Source: Clostridium chromiireducens (lineage in GTDB: Bacteria; Bacillota; Clostridia; Clostridiales; Clostridiaceae). Taken from it: a stretch of DNA of 64,000 nt. Below, piece by piece: positions 27,207 to 40,278 of this stretch. Made by a program: the position numbers and the translations under genes. The notes beneath the pieces were generated by a model. That model was not told where the DNA came from, ran no database searches, and saw only the letters and a program-made list of their open reading frames with translations. Location: assembly GCF_002029255.1 (NCBI RefSeq), contig NZ_MZGT01000014.1, forward strand, positions 1 to 64,000, read 5' to 3'. Position 1 is the stretch's first letter. Each line of letters begins with the position of its first letter.

Positions 27207-27737
27207 TTGATGAAACCAGATATTAATCTTAAATTTAATTACAATCTAACTTTAGAAATTAAAAATTATATCACCGAAAATACGGTAATAGTTTGCATTG
27301 GTACTGATAAATGCATTGGAGATTGTCTTGGTCCATTAGTTGGAACTATACTAACTGAGAATTTCTTCCCCCTACCTGTTTATGGTACCTTATCTTCTCC
27401 AATTCACGCCTTAAATATAGATGAACGCTTAAGTGAAATACAATCCAATCATCCTGATGCATCTATTATTGGTGTTGATGCTTGTTTGGGTGATGAAGAC
27501 GACATAGGTGAAATTCGCATAAGAAATTACGCAATACATCCAGGTAAAGGCGTGGGCAAGGAGCTTCCAGAAGTCGGAATTGCATCAGTTATTGGTATTG
27601 TTGACTCTAGCGACAATGCCGAATTCTTCTTTTCTCGCAGTATAAGACTTTCTTTTATTATGGATATGGCTAAGATTATATCCAGAATTTTTATGGAAGC
27701 CTATAACTTAAATCGCGGGCAATTCCCAACCATTTAA
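27207..27737 (+). CDS. yyaC: YyaC-like spore protease-related protein (DUF1256)
   Basis: A 176-residue protein of the YyaC family, which shares its fold with the germination protease GPR and is found in spore formers. Family motifs include VCIGTDKCIGDCLGPLVG (about residues 30-47), the conserved IGVDACLGDEDDIGEI and the VGIASVIGIVD stretch. Function is not firmly known. The TTG at 27207 is spaced 9 nt from an AGGGGG site; the next codon is ATG (27210), which could also be the start. It shares a bidirectional terminator with mbl. Confidence 0.88.
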   Translation: MMKPDINLKFNYNLTLEIKNYITENTVIVCIGTDKCIGDCLGPLVGTILTENFFPLPVYGTLSSPIHALNIDERLSEIQSNHPDASIIGVDACLGDEDDIGEIRIRNYAIHPGKGVGKELPEVGIASVIGIVDSSDNAEFFFSRSIRLSFIMDMAKIISRIFMEAYNLNRGQFPTI

Positions 27738-27745
27738 AATTTCAT

Positions 27746-27787
27746 AAAAAATAACAGCCAAAATTACTTATTTTGACTGTTATTTTT
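27746..27787. terminator. Bidirectional terminator between yyaC and mbl
   Basis: AAAAATAACAG/CTGTTATTTTT stem serving two convergent genes. Confidence 0.85.
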
Positions 27788-27790
27788 CTG

Positions 27791-28825
27791 CTATTCTATA
27801 AGCACTATTTGCTGAGAGTTTACATCTCCATCCAACTTGTCTATGTAACTAAGTACTTTACCAGTTCCTTTAGCGACACACTCTACAGAATCTTCAGCAA
27901 CCATTGCCGCTACTCCTGTCTTAAATTCTATAAGCTTATCTAATCCGTGTATTAACGCACCTCCACCGGTCATTAATATTCCTCGTTCGATTATATCTGA
28001 AGCCAATTCAGGTGGTGTTTTTTCTAACACTTTTTTTACTGTGTCAACTATTATTTCTACAGGTTCTTTTATTGCATTTCTTATCTCTTCTGTTGTAATT
28101 TCTACTTCGTCTGGTAATCCTGTGATAAGATTTCTACCTTTCATCATACATGATAGATTTCTAGAATTCTTAAATGCTGAACCAATATTAATTTTTAAAT
28201 CCTCGGCTGTCTTTTCACCTATCATTAACTTATATTCATTTCGCACATACTTTATTATAGCATCATCAAATTTATCTCCAGCCACTTTTATTGATTCTCT
28301 TTCTACTACTCCACCCAGTGAAATTACAGCGATATCGCAAGTCCCTCCTCCAATATCTACTACCATGCATCCATTAGGCTTTGTAATATCTAGCCCTGCT
28401 CCAATAGCAGCTGCTAACGGTTCCTCTATTAAATGAACTGTTTTTGCTCCTGAATTCATAGCTGCATCAATTACAGCTCTCTTCTCTACTTCTGTAGCTT
28501 GAGATGGTACGCAAACAATTACTTTAGGAGCCCTAATACCTCTTTTTCCACATGCTTTCCTAATAAATTCTTTTAGCATCTTTTGTGTTATGTCATAATC
28601 TGAAATAACACCATCTCTTAACGGTCTTACTGCAACTATATTTCCGGGGGTTCTTCCTATCATTTTTCTAGCTTCTTCACCAATAGCCAACAATTTATTA
28701 TTATTTTTATTTATAGCTACAACAGAAGGCTCTTTTAATATCACCCCTTTACCCTTTACATAAACTAGTACAGTTGCTGTTCCTAAGTCAATCGCAAGGT
28801 CTATCCCTGTTCTCCAAAAGCACAT
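27791..28825 (-). CDS. mbl: MreB/Mbl rod-shape actin homologue
   Basis: Bacterial actin that organises sidewall peptidoglycan synthesis beneath the membrane. The 344-residue protein has the phosphate-1 motif GIDLAIDLGTATVLVY near the N-terminus, phosphate-2 MVVDIGGGTCDIAVIS near 155, and the adenosine motif ILMTGGGALIHGLD near 283. A short hydrophobic and aromatic start (MCFWR) may help membrane contact. Placement next to spoIIID is the same as mbl in Bacillus, hence the symbol; mreB would be the alternative. It ends at the shared terminator. Confidence 0.9.
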   Translation of the reverse strand: MCFWRTGIDLAIDLGTATVLVYVKGKGVILKEPSVVAINKNNNKLLAIGEEARKMIGRTPGNIVAVRPLRDGVISDYDITQKMLKEFIRKACGKRGIRAPKVIVCVPSQATEVEKRAVIDAAMNSGAKTVHLIEEPLAAAIGAGLDITKPNGCMVVDIGGGTCDIAVISLGGVVERESIKVAGDKFDDAIIKYVRNEYKLMIGEKTAEDLKINIGSAFKNSRNLSCMMKGRNLITGLPDEVEITTEEIRNAIKEPVEIIVDTVKKVLEKTPPELASDIIERGILMTGGGALIHGLDKLIEFKTGVAAMVAEDSVECVAKGTGKVLSYIDKLDGDVNSQQIVLIE

Positions 28826-28904
28826 CTCTTATTCACTCCTATAATACATATTAATACCTATGTTTACATAATTCTACTAATAATATATTATAGACTTAAT
28901 CTTA

Positions 28905-29159
28905 TTAAGATTCAATAATTTTATATTTCATTTGAGTGGCTTTTCCACCTCTAATATGTCTCTCAGCTTTATTCAATTCTAGAATTGAATGAGTTTCTTG
29001 TGCTATTTCTGGATTAATTTTTAAAAGTCTTTCTGTCATATCTTTATGAATCGTACTTTTACTTACTCCAAAAACTTTGGCAGTTTTTCTTATTGTAGCT
29101 TTTGAATCAATAATATACTTTGCTACATCTAAGACTCTTTCCTCAATATAATCTTTCAA
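28905..29159 (-). CDS. spoIIID: Sporulation transcriptional regulator SpoIIID
   Basis: Mother-cell DNA-binding protein that switches gene expression between sigma-E and sigma-K stages. At 84 residues it is full length. The helix-turn-helix is TIRKTAKVFGVSKSTIHKDM (residues 22-41), and the basic C-terminal helix (AERHIRGGKATQMKYK) matches the family. It lies between spoIIQ and mbl, the standard order. AAGGAAGTGG precedes the ATG. In spore formers it is usually under sigma-E, but no clear sigma-E box was found before it. Confidence 0.95.
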   Translation of the reverse strand: MKDYIEERVLDVAKYIIDSKATIRKTAKVFGVSKSTIHKDMTERLLKINPEIAQETHSILELNKAERHIRGGKATQMKYKIIES

Positions 29160-29216
29160 AATACCACTTCCTTTAATTAAATACTTTTATAAATTACATA
29201 ATCTCACATTTTGTAT

Positions 29217-29248
29217 TAGTCATTCATTTTGAATTAATGAATGACTAA
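29217..29248. terminator. Hairpin between spoIIQ and spoIIID
   Basis: Perfect 13-bp stem TTAGTCATTCATT/AATGAATGACTAA just past the spoIIQ stop. The T-rich side is on the plus strand, so its role for minus-strand transcripts is uncertain. Confidence 0.45.
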
Positions 29249-29268
29249 TATTTTGTTTTCATAAAATA

Positions 29269-30000
29269 TTATTTAGATTTTAATTTAAAATATTTTTCTG
29301 GATTAACTTGTTCTCCATTAGCATCAATTACTTGTAAATTTAAAAACTCTCCAAATGAATCTTTACTAAATACCTTTGCAGTTTCTCCGACTTTAGCGAT
29401 GACTTGATTTGCTGTAACCTTACTACCTTTTTTTACTAAAACATTGGCATCAAGATTACCATATCTTGTTCTCAATCCATTTGCATGTTTAATTTCTACA
29501 ACTACACCTTCTTCTACTCCTGAATTATCTACAAGCTCTACTACTCCATCGGCTGCCGCTTTAACATCTGTGCCTATTTTAGCTTCTAAGTTTACACCTC
29601 TAATAGTTCTAAAAATACCTTCTTCTACTTTTACCGGTGCTGGATAAGTATATTTTCTGCTCTCAACACCATCTAAAGGATTCACAAAACTCACTGTATT
29701 ATTTGTAGCTACCGTAGCTGCTTTTTCTGTCTTTGTCTTATCAGTTGTATTTTTATTACTTGAAGAATTATCAACTCTCTCAGCATTCTGAACTTCATTA
29801 ACTGTTTTTCCACTGTCGTCTGAGTTCAATGTTAATTCTTTATTAATATCTTCAGTCTTATTAACTTCACTTCTATTGCTCAGCATTTTATAAGAAATAG
29901 TTCCAACTGTAACTATTATGCAAAGACAAAGGAATAAAGCGATGTAAAATCCCTCCTTCCTAATCAAATTTCTGAATTTCTCTTTTAAATTTTTGTTCAA
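29269..30000 (-). CDS. spoIIQ: Stage II sporulation protein Q (M23/LytM-like)
   Basis: Forespore membrane protein that forms the engulfment channel with SpoIIIAH. The roughly 243-residue product has a TM helix near residues 19-39, a Ser/Thr/Asn/Lys-rich linker and a C-terminal LytM domain (about 115-243). The zinc and catalytic residues seem lost: the HxGxD site reads RGVNLEA, the HL motif reads YGNL, and the HxH site reads FLNLQV. It is therefore probably structural, as in B. subtilis. The TTG at 30000 is preferred because GGAGG overlaps an alternative GTG three codons upstream. A sigma-F-like promoter is at 30020-30048. Confidence 0.85.
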   Translation of the reverse strand: MNKNLKEKFRNLIRKEGFYIALFLCLCIIVTVGTISYKMLSNRSEVNKTEDINKELTLNSDDSGKTVNEVQNAERVDNSSSNKNTTDKTKTEKAATVATNNTVSFVNPLDGVESRKYTYPAPVKVEEGIFRTIRGVNLEAKIGTDVKAAADGVVELVDNSGVEEGVVVEIKHANGLRTRYGNLDANVLVKKGSKVTANQVIAKVGETAKVFSKDSFGEFLNLQVIDANGEQVNPEKYFKLKSK

Positions 30001-30019
30001 TATGAACACCTCCTATTGT

Positions 30020-30048
30020 TATAGTTCCCTTTTTATGAAAAATAATAC
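30020..30048 (-). promoter_or_regulatory. Sigma-F-like promoter of spoIIQ
   Basis: Minus-strand GTATT, 14-bp spacer, GGGAACTATA, close to the forespore consensus (GYATA...GGNRANAHTR). It sits 20 bp before the TTG start. Confidence 0.55.
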
Positions 30049-30179
30049 ATAACCAAGCACTTTTATTACATTTTATTTTTCATTTTTTAAAATTTTCAAT
30101 AATAAACCGCGAACATTTACCTAGTACTAATAATTATGAACTCATAACTCATAAGCTATAATTTATAACTACCAAATCC

Positions 30180-30280
30180 TAGACTTTCACCTCTTTCATG
30201 TATAAGTTCAACTAAATTTATAGGGATTATTATTCGCTGCTTCATATAGCACTCCATTATAATTTCCAATAAAATTTAGT
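30180..30280 (+). repeat. Dispersed intergenic repeat, degenerate copy
   Basis: TATAAGTTCAACTAAATT followed by AGGGATTATT...CACTCCATTAT resembles the copies near 33.78 and 51.42 kb but has lost much of the hairpin. The rest of the 30049-30316 gap is plain AT-rich DNA. Confidence 0.4.
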
Positions 30281-30316
30281 GTTAGCTAGATTATGTCCTT
30301 CTTCTTATTCTTTAAA

Positions 30317-30369
30317 CAAAAAAAGAAGAAATATTTGTAATATTTAAAATTAATTACAAATATTTCTTC
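30317..30369 (-). terminator. Terminator of spoIID
   Basis: Perfect 17-bp stem GAAGAAATATTTGTAAT with its complement, followed by TTTTTTTGTTT on the minus strand. Confidence 0.9.
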
Positions 30370-30420
30370 CATATTAATATTTTCCAAACTTAGTTCACTG
30401 TATCTTGAAATAATTCCATG

Positions 30421-31479
30421 TCATTTATATTCTATTTCTTGAATTTTTACTCCATTATAGTAATGCTTAAGAATTTCCTCATATGCAGAACCATTTTTAG
30501 CCATGACATTTGCTCCCCACTGACTCATACCAACGCCATGACCATAGCCTGTACAATTCACAGATACTACATTATTCTCAAAACTCAGCTTAAAATTTGT
30601 TGAATTTAAATTAAATAGCTCCCTAAACTCAGTCCCTTTTATGGTAGTGTTCCCCACCTTTATTTCCTTTACGCTACCACCCTCAGTATAACTTTCTATC
30701 TTAATTTGAGATAATAAATTATCTTTCTTAATATTTGAGTTTGTATATCTTCCAGTTACTTTATTTACAAATTCACTCACCGGAATTTTTATAGTTGTTT
30801 TATACTTTGGAGCAATTTCCTCACCTTTGCTTTCTTCAGATTTTAAATATGGTACATCAACTGAGAATACATCTTTAGCATCTTCTGTTTTACCTGAACT
30901 GGTTGCAAAAAATTGAGGATATTCTAACACTTTCCCATCATAAGTAAGAACTTGACCCTTTGTATCTAAAACTGACTCTCTTATCCTTTCCCAGTTGCTC
31001 TCTGCTTGACTTTTCCCCCATTTAGATACTCTTTCTTCTTTACTCATGTAAACTTGACAATTTATAGTATCACAAACTTCTGCTCCTTTTGCTTTAGAGT
31101 CTTTATCTGGATTATTCCTTTTATTCATATAAAATGTTCTTGCTGCAACTGCCTGAGCCTTTAACGCTTCTTCTTCAAAGCTAGCTGGGACTTCACTTGC
31201 TACAACTCCCATTATATAATCTTCCAAATCTAATTCCTCAACTCTATCTTCCGACTTACGGTAAAGCTTAACTTTCCCATCAACAGGAAAAACTATGTTT
31301 GAATTCTTTACTATATCATTATTGTCCAAACTAAATTCACTGTTAATTCCCTTTCCAGTGCCCAGAAAAATTAAAGGCAGTACTACTAATATAATAACAA
31401 TAAACACGGTCATGACACCGATTGTCTTCACACTGCTATCTATCTTAATATTTTTAGTTTTTACATTAATTATTTTCAT
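30421..31479 (-). CDS. spoIID: Stage II sporulation protein D
   Basis: Lytic transglycosylase of the mother-cell engulfment machine (with SpoIIM and SpoIIP). The 352-residue protein has an N-terminal TM helix (about 20-42) and the SpoIID domain: YIMGVVASEVPASFEEEALKA near 87, the TSSGKTEDAKDVF segment near 195, and the C-terminal GHGVGMSQWGANVMA near 318. The substrate Glu is the one in SEVPASFE. AGGAGG precedes the ATG. A sigma-E-like promoter is visible at 31509-31537. Confidence 0.95.
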   Translation of the reverse strand: MKIINVKTKNIKIDSSVKTIGVMTVFIVIILVVLPLIFLGTGKGINSEFSLDNNDIVKNSNIVFPVDGKVKLYRKSEDRVEELDLEDYIMGVVASEVPASFEEEALKAQAVAARTFYMNKRNNPDKDSKAKGAEVCDTINCQVYMSKEERVSKWGKSQAESNWERIRESVLDTKGQVLTYDGKVLEYPQFFATSSGKTEDAKDVFSVDVPYLKSEESKGEEIAPKYKTTIKIPVSEFVNKVTGRYTNSNIKKDNLLSQIKIESYTEGGSVKEIKVGNTTIKGTEFRELFNLNSTNFKLSFENNVVSVNCTGYGHGVGMSQWGANVMAKNGSAYEEILKHYYNGVKIQEIEYK

Positions 31480-31508
31480 AACTTATCCTCCTAAAGCCTG
31501 CACTATAA

Positions 31509-31537
31509 AGTATATGTTTAACTTTTATAATTATGTT
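31509..31537 (-). promoter_or_regulatory. Sigma-E-like promoter of spoIID
   Basis: Minus-strand AACATAA, 14-bp spacer, CATATACT, resembling the mother-cell sigma-E consensus, 30 bp before the ATG. Confidence 0.5.
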
Positions 31538-31574
31538 AACTTTTATGCATTCCACTTCACCCTAAATTTAAACA

Positions 31575-31606
31575 TAAAAAAGACTATCTAAAAATAAGAT
31601 AGTCTC
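31575..31606 (-). terminator. Terminator of murA
   Basis: AGACTATCT/AGATAGTCT stem followed by a T-run on the minus strand, 17 bp past the murA stop. Confidence 0.88.
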
Positions 31607-31622
31607 TTGCAATCTTTCATAT

Positions 31623-32885
31623 TTAAACATTTATCCTGTAAATTTCTGCTCCTAGTCTTCTAAATTTTTCTTCAATTTCAACATATCCTCTGTCAATATG
31701 GTAGATATCACTTATTTCAGTTTCTCCTTCCGCTACCAAACCTCCTAAAATCAATGCTGCCCCTGCTCTTAAGTCCGTTGCCTTAACCTCACATCCTGTC
31801 AATTTTTGTGCTCCTTCAATTATAGCTGTCCTCCCATCGATTTTTATATTAGCCCCCATTCTTTGAAGTTCTGCTACATGCATAAATCTATTTTCAAAAA
31901 CTGTTTCTGTAATAACACTTACACCTTCAACAATTGATAATAAGCTCATCATCTGTGCCTGCATGTCAGTTGGAAATCCAGGGTATGGAAGTGTTTTTAT
32001 GTCTAGAGGTTTCTTAGTGGCTCTTCCATCCACAATTACTGAATTATTTATATATTCACTAAACTTAACTCCGCATTCTTTTAGTTTTTCTATCACAGGT
32101 CTTAAATGTTCTTCATTTACTCCATTAATCTTTAGCTTACTATTTGTAATAGCAGCAGCTATCATAAAAGTTCCTGCTTCTATTCGATCACATATAGGCC
32201 TATAGCTTATTCCCTTCAAGCTTTTTATTCCTTCTATAGTTATTTTTCCAAATCCAGCTCCCTTTATTTTAGCACCCATTTTATTTAAGAATTGTGCTAA
32301 ATCCCAAATTTCCGGCTCTTCTGCTGCATTTTCTATTATAGTGGTACCCTCGGCAAACACCGATGCCATCATGATATTTTCTGTTGCACCAACTGAAGGA
32401 AAATCTAGATATATTCTGCTTCCAATCATTTTTTTCGCCTTCACTTCTACAAAACCATGCCCCATTATAATGTCAGCTCCAAGTAACTTAAACCCCTTAA
32501 GATGTAAATCGATTGGTCTACTTCCTATGTTACATCCACCTGGTAGTGATAGCTTGCAATATCCAAATCTGGCAAGCATAGGCCCCATAATCAAGAATGA
32601 TGCTCTCATCTTCCTCATAAGTTCTGTATTTGCATCCATCTCTACTATATTCTTTGTATCTATAGTTAATCTATTGTTTACATTTGAAATATTAACATCA
32701 CAATTTAATTCACTTAATAGTTTACATATAACATCAACATCTTCTAATTTAGGTGTATCCTCAATAACTATAGGCTCTGGGCACAATATAGTTGCTGCAA
32801 TTATAGGTAAAATTGAATTTTTAGCACAGCTTATATTCACTTCACCCTTAAGTTCCTTTACACCTTTAACCACTATTTTCTCCAT
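31623..32885 (-). CDS. murA: UDP-N-acetylglucosamine 1-carboxyvinyltransferase
   Basis: First committed step of peptidoglycan synthesis: transfers enolpyruvate from PEP to UDP-GlcNAc. The 420-residue EPSP-synthase-fold protein has the catalytic cysteine in LPGGCNIGSRPIDLH (near residue 115), the fosfomycin target, so sensitivity is expected. DLRAGAALILGGL near 367 is the other signature. The ATG at 32885 follows GGAGGATAAT. Its place next to spoIID is as in Bacillus (murAA). Low-GC Firmicutes often carry two murA genes; only one is here. Confidence 0.95.
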   Translation of the reverse strand: MEKIVVKGVKELKGEVNISCAKNSILPIIAATILCPEPIVIEDTPKLEDVDVICKLLSELNCDVNISNVNNRLTIDTKNIVEMDANTELMRKMRASFLIMGPMLARFGYCKLSLPGGCNIGSRPIDLHLKGFKLLGADIIMGHGFVEVKAKKMIGSRIYLDFPSVGATENIMMASVFAEGTTIIENAAEEPEIWDLAQFLNKMGAKIKGAGFGKITIEGIKSLKGISYRPICDRIEAGTFMIAAAITNSKLKINGVNEEHLRPVIEKLKECGVKFSEYINNSVIVDGRATKKPLDIKTLPYPGFPTDMQAQMMSLLSIVEGVSVITETVFENRFMHVAELQRMGANIKIDGRTAIIEGAQKLTGCEVKATDLRAGAALILGGLVAEGETEISDIYHIDRGYVEIEEKFRRLGAEIYRINV

Positions 32886-33053
32886 ATTATCCTCCATAAT
32901 GAATTGTTAAGCATTTGAAATGACTATCCAAATGATTTATACTTTGTATCATTAACGCATTAAGATATTTTCCTTACATCAAATTGTAATTAAAACTTAC
33001 TTACATTAAATGAAACAAAATAAACAATCATATTGAAAAGTTCTCAATATGTC

Positions 33054-33704
33054 TTAATATGTTGCAAATATTATTGGCGTACCAATTATTATATGTGAAC
33101 CAGTATTATATTTGACTTGTGCAAAATTAATTCTATCTTTATTATTTAGATATCCGGTTCCTACATAACCATTATTAATATTTGTAGTTTTTATATCTTG
33201 TAGGTTATTCTCACTAATGAACTTACTTATTAAATTTTCATTATCTATATCATCGATTTTTCCTTCATAATATAAAAAATATTGTATATCCTTTAATTTG
33301 TGATCATCTAATTTATGAACAATATTTTTCAAATCAGTGGCTGAATACTTAGAATTTTTATTTATCAATATAATCTCGACAAAATTGTATTGAGTATCAC
33401 TCCACAACTTCACACTTGCGCTTAAATCTTCATTAATAATTTCAAATTCATTTTCTCCAAGTTCCTTATATAATCCCTTTATGTCTTTAGTTAGGCATTC
33501 TTTTATTCTAAAGCGCTCTATATCAATTGTTTCTTTAGTTTTATATTGAAATTTCACACCATTTTCTTCAAATTCACTTACACATGAAATATTATTTTCT
33601 ATAATGCTAAATGAATTATCCGTATCACTCATATTCTTAGAAATAGCTCCTATATTTAAAAAAGATAATAATATAAAAGCGATTATACTTAGTCTTATAT
33701 TCAT
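33054..33704 (-). CDS. ywmB: YwmB-like exported protein
   Basis: A 216-residue protein with an N-terminal signal-like helix (LSIIAFILLSFLNIGAI). The body has a TATA-box-binding-protein-like layout, with a repeat of beta-alpha units (for example FEIINEDLSASVKLWS and ISKFISENNLQDIK), the feature of the YwmB (DUF1779) family. Its function is unknown. It sits between the atp operon and murA, exactly where ywmB lies in Bacillus, which supports the family call. GGGGGA precedes the ATG. Confidence 0.72.
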   Translation of the reverse strand: MNIRLSIIAFILLSFLNIGAISKNMSDTDNSFSIIENNISCVSEFEENGVKFQYKTKETIDIERFRIKECLTKDIKGLYKELGENEFEIINEDLSASVKLWSDTQYNFVEIILINKNSKYSATDLKNIVHKLDDHKLKDIQYFLYYEGKIDDIDNENLISKFISENNLQDIKTTNINNGYVGTGYLNNKDRINFAQVKYNTGSHIIIGTPIIFATY

Positions 33705-33739
33705 ATCTAATCCCCCTCATTTATCCAATAGCTAGCATC

Positions 33740-33840
33740 CGTAATACTCTTTAATAACGGTTGCACGGTCCTGAATTAGTTCAACTAAATTCAGTAGGAG
33801 TGTAAAACTCCACCTAAAAAGCTTCACTTTATCTTTCTTA
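33740..33840 (+). repeat. Dispersed intergenic hairpin repeat, copy 2
   Basis: GAATTAGTTCAACTAAATTC, then AGTAGGAGT/ACTCCACCT hairpin, then GCTTCACTTTATCTTTC. It aligns with the copy near 51.42 kb. It lies in the gap between ywmB and the atp operon terminator. Confidence 0.65.
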
Positions 33841-33941
33841 AATTATGGCCAATCTTCTAATTTTTATTCCCTTTTCTATCCAGCTATATATATATAATAT
33901 AAACTTATTAAAATTTTGTGATAGATTGTCAATATATAGAA

Positions 33942-34003
33942 TAAAAAAATAAAGTGCACATGTTTAATATAGATTTTCATCCACACTGCACATGTTGCAC
34001 TTT
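33942..34003 (-). terminator. Terminator of the ATP synthase operon
   Basis: AAAGTGCACATGT pairs with ACATGTTGCACTTT around a long loop; the minus strand ends in ATTTTTTTATT. It lies 13 bp past the atpC stop. Confidence 0.8.
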
Positions 34004-34015
34004 AAATTCACAAAC

Positions 34016-34423
34016 CTATTTCTTAGTGTTTGTTAATATTAATCTTTGTTTTGCTCTAAGCAAAGCTGATTCTGCTCTCTCCTTGTTGTATAAACCAGCT
34101 TCTCTCAATCTATTTTCTGCTCTTACCTTGGCATCTTCTGCTCTTGCTGTATCAATATCTTCCTCGAATTCAGCAGCATCACTGCAAATTATCATTTGAT
34201 TATTGCTAACTTGAGCAAGTGCCTTTGAAATGAATAACTCATTATCAACGCCTTGAGCATCTTTAAATCTTGCAATACAAGGTATAGTACTTGCTATCAT
34301 ACTTGCATGATTAGCATAAACTTCAAAGCCACCGTCTGCACTTTTTAAAGAAACTTTCTCAATTTCTCCACTGTAAACTTCACGGTCAGGCGTAATGATT
34401 TTTAGTAAAAAGGTATTAGCCAT
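34016..34423 (-). CDS. atpC: ATP synthase epsilon subunit
   Basis: F1 central-stalk subunit that couples rotation to catalysis and can inhibit ATP hydrolysis. The 135-residue protein has the N-terminal beta-sandwich ([21 protein letters not shown]) and a C-terminal two-helix domain ([19 protein letters not shown] onward). It is the last gene of the atp operon, 15 bp after atpD, with an AAAGGGG site. Confidence 0.96.
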   Translation of the reverse strand: MANTFLLKIITPDREVYSGEIEKVSLKSADGGFEVYANHASMIASTIPCIARFKDAQGVDNELFISKALAQVSNNQMIICSDAAEFEEDIDTARAEDAKVRAENRLREAGLYNKERAESALLRAKQRLILTNTKK

Positions 34424-34438
34424 AATTGCTCATCCCCT

Positions 34439-36696
<2,258 letters not shown>

Positions 36697-36735
36697 GATT
36701 TCCACCTCCTAAAGAAGGGCATAGCTTAATTTAAG

Positions 36736-38250
36736 CTATGCTTCCTTTAAAAATATCTTTTTAAACTCAACTATTGCTTCCTCTAACATAGATTTTATTT
36801 CATCAGTTAAAGTTTTTCCCGCAACAATTGATTGTTCTATTTCTCTATGATGAGTATCAATATATTCTAAGAATTCTTTTTCAAATCTTCTTATATCACT
36901 AACTTTAATGTCTGATAAGAAATCATTAACTGCAGCATATAATATTACAATTTGCTTTCCAACTTCTATTGGACTATATTGATCTTGCTTTAACACTTCA
37001 ACCAATCTCTTACCTTTTTCAAGTCTTCTACTAGAATCACTATCTAAATCAGATCCAAATTGAGCAAAAGCTTCTAATTCTCTATATTGTGCAAGTTCAA
37101 GTCTTAACGTACCACTAACTTGTTTCATTGCTTTAATTTGCGCATTACCACCAACTCTTGATACTGATATACCTGCATTTACTGCTGGTCTTTGACCTGC
37201 ATTAAACAAATCAGATTCTAAGAATATTTGCCCATCTGTTATTGATATAACATTTGTTGGTATGTACGCAGTAACGTCTCCAGCTTGTGTTTCTATTATT
37301 GGAAGAGCTGTTAATGATCCTCCACCTAATTCCTTAGATAATTTTGCTGCTCTTTCAAGCAATCTTGAATGGATATAGAAAACATCCCCTGGATAAGCTT
37401 CTCTACCTGGCGGTCTCTTAAGTAATAATGACATAGCTCTATAAGCTACTGCATGCTTAGAAAGATCATCGTATATAATCAATACATCTTTCCCCTTATG
37501 CATAAAATATTCTCCTATTGTACATCCTGCGTATGGAGCTAGATATTGTAATGGAGCTGATTCTGATGCTGTAGCACTTACAACTATAGTATAATCCATA
37601 GCTCCAGTTTCAGTAAATGTATTTACTAAATGAGCAACTGTAGATTGCTTTTGTCCAATGGCTACATATATACAAATAACGTCTTTACCTTTTTGGTTAA
37701 TAATAGTATCTATACCTATTGCAGTTTTACCTGTTTGTCTGTCCCCTATTATAAGCTCTCTTTGACCTCTACCAATTGGAATCATTGAATCTATAGCTTT
37801 TATCCCAGTTTGTAATGGTTCATTAACTGAGCTTCTGTCAATTATGCTAGGAGCTGCAACTTCTATAGGTCTAGTTTCAGTTGTAACAGCTGGGCCTTTT
37901 CCATCTATCGGTAACCCTAAAGCATTAACAACTCTACCTATTAGAGACTCTCCAACAGGAATTTCAACTACTTTACCCGTTCCTTTAACAATGTCACCTT
38001 CTTTTATTCCCTTTTCATCTCCTAAAAGAACGCAACCAACGTTATCTTGTTCAAGGTTTAAAGCCATTCCGTATACATCATTAGGGAATTCCAATAATTC
38101 CCCTCCCATACAATTATCTAATCCATAAACTCTTGAAACACCATCTCCAACTTGGATTATAGTACCAGAATCTACCGTTTTGATTTGTTTTTCGTATTTT
38201 TCTATTTCTTTTTTAATAATAGAAGTTATTTCTTCTGGTTTAATATTCAT
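36736..38250 (-). CDS. atpA: ATP synthase alpha subunit
   Basis: Non-catalytic nucleotide-binding F1 subunit, 504 residues. Walker [16 protein letters not shown] near 169, and the conserved [26 protein letters not shown] near 340 (two overlapping signatures). RBS GAGGTG. It lies 10 bp after atpH. Confidence 0.98.
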   Translation of the reverse strand: MNIKPEEITSIIKKEIEKYEKQIKTVDSGTIIQVGDGVSRVYGLDNCMGGELLEFPNDVYGMALNLEQDNVGCVLLGDEKGIKEGDIVKGTGKVVEIPVGESLIGRVVNALGLPIDGKGPAVTTETRPIEVAAPSIIDRSSVNEPLQTGIKAIDSMIPIGRGQRELIIGDRQTGKTAIGIDTIINQKGKDVICIYVAIGQKQSTVAHLVNTFTETGAMDYTIVVSATASESAPLQYLAPYAGCTIGEYFMHKGKDVLIIYDDLSKHAVAYRAMSLLLKRPPGREAYPGDVFYIHSRLLERAAKLSKELGGGSLTALPIIETQAGDVTAYIPTNVISITDGQIFLESDLFNAGQRPAVNAGISVSRVGGNAQIKAMKQVSGTLRLELAQYRELEAFAQFGSDLDSDSSRRLEKGKRLVEVLKQDQYSPIEVGKQIVILYAAVNDFLSDIKVSDIRRFEKEFLEYIDTHHREIEQSIVAGKTLTDEIKSMLEEAIVEFKKIFLKEA

Positions 38251-38260
38251 GGATTCACCT

Positions 38261-38800
38261 CTATTCTTTCTTAAGCATTAAATCTTTCATTTCTTGTATT
38301 TTTGATTTTACAGTACCATCGATAACATCATTTCCAATTCTTAAATAAACTCCACCTAAAACGCTTTTATCTATTTCAGTTTCAAACAATATTTTCTTTT
38401 CATACTTTTTCTCAAAAATTACCGTTAACTTTTCTAATTCCTCTTGTAAAATCGGTACAGCTGTTTTCACTATACCTCTAAGGATATTTTTTCTTTCTAA
38501 ATCGATATTAATTAATTGATTTAGCTTTCCTCTTAAGTCAAGTATTCTATTTTTTTCAATTAATACAGCCATAAAAGAAAGTAATTCATTATCAATTTTC
38601 CCTTTAAATAAGTCAGTAAAAAGTTGTTTCTTTTTTGTTGTATTAATTTCTGGATGTTTAACAATTTCATAAAAGTCTGTGTTATTTTCAATTAGGTCAC
38701 AAATTTCCTTTAAGTCTTGTATGTATTCATCCACTTTGTTGTTTCTTTCAGCAATTTCATATAAAGCTAAGGCATACCTTCGATCTAAATATTCATACAT
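38261..38800 (-). CDS. atpH: ATP synthase delta subunit
   Basis: Peripheral-stalk subunit linking b to the top of F1, 179 residues. It starts [20 protein letters not shown] and ends [22 protein letters not shown], the C-terminal family signature. The start lies 2 bp after the atpF stop. Confidence 0.95.
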   Translation of the reverse strand: MYEYLDRRYALALYEIAERNNKVDEYIQDLKEICDLIENNTDFYEIVKHPEINTTKKKQLFTDLFKGKIDNELLSFMAVLIEKNRILDLRGKLNQLINIDLERKNILRGIVKTAVPILQEELEKLTVIFEKKYEKKILFETEIDKSVLGGVYLRIGNDVIDGTVKSKIQEMKDLMLKKE

Positions 38801-38802
38801 AC

Positions 38803-39282
38803 TTACATACCTACCTTAGCAATAAAATCACCAATAAGTTTTCTATGTGTATCTTCATCAATTTGTTGTCCTAAAGCTTTAACTGAAAGTTCTATTGCTA
38901 AATCTACTGCTTGTTTTTTAATTTCGTATTCTGCTTTTTCTTTTTCTCTTTCAATTTCTAAACTTGCTCTTTCTTTTAATGAATTTGCTTCTGTTTTAGC
39001 ATTTTGAACAATTTCTGCATAAAGTTTATCACCTTTTTCTCTTTGTCCTTCAGTGATTTTTTTACCTTCTTCTTTAGCTGATTGTAAAATTTGTTCATTC
39101 TTTACTAAATACATTCTTGCTTTTTCAGCATCTTCATCAGCCTTGCTTATTTTTTGGTCTATAAGATTTTGTCTCTCTTCAATTATTCCTTTGATTTTAT
39201 TCCAAAAGAAATGTCTTAAGATTAAAATTATTATACCAAAATTAATCCAGTTCATTATCAGTGTTGATATTTTAATCTCCAT
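38803..39282 (-). CDS. atpF: ATP synthase b subunit
   Basis: Membrane-anchored stator subunit, 159 residues. One N-terminal TM helix ([19 protein letters not shown]) is followed by a long charged helix with heptad character ([20 protein letters not shown] onward). GGGAGGAT precedes the ATG. Confidence 0.96.
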   Translation of the reverse strand: MEIKISTLIMNWINFGIIILILRHFFWNKIKGIIEERQNLIDQKISKADEDAEKARMYLVKNEQILQSAKEEGKKITEGQREKGDKLYAEIVQNAKTEANSLKERASLEIEREKEKAEYEIKKQAVDLAIELSVKALGQQIDEDTHRKLIGDFIAKVGM

Positions 39283-39334
39283 TTTTACCTATATCCTCCC
39301 TTCGGAGTCAATGTAATTAACTCATGCGAATTCA

Positions 39335-40270
<936 letters not shown>

Positions 40271-40278
<8 letters not shown>

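Noticed and set aside
32341-32910. Plus-strand frame of 189 codons over murA
   Set aside because: Shadow of a strongly conserved gene on the opposite strand.
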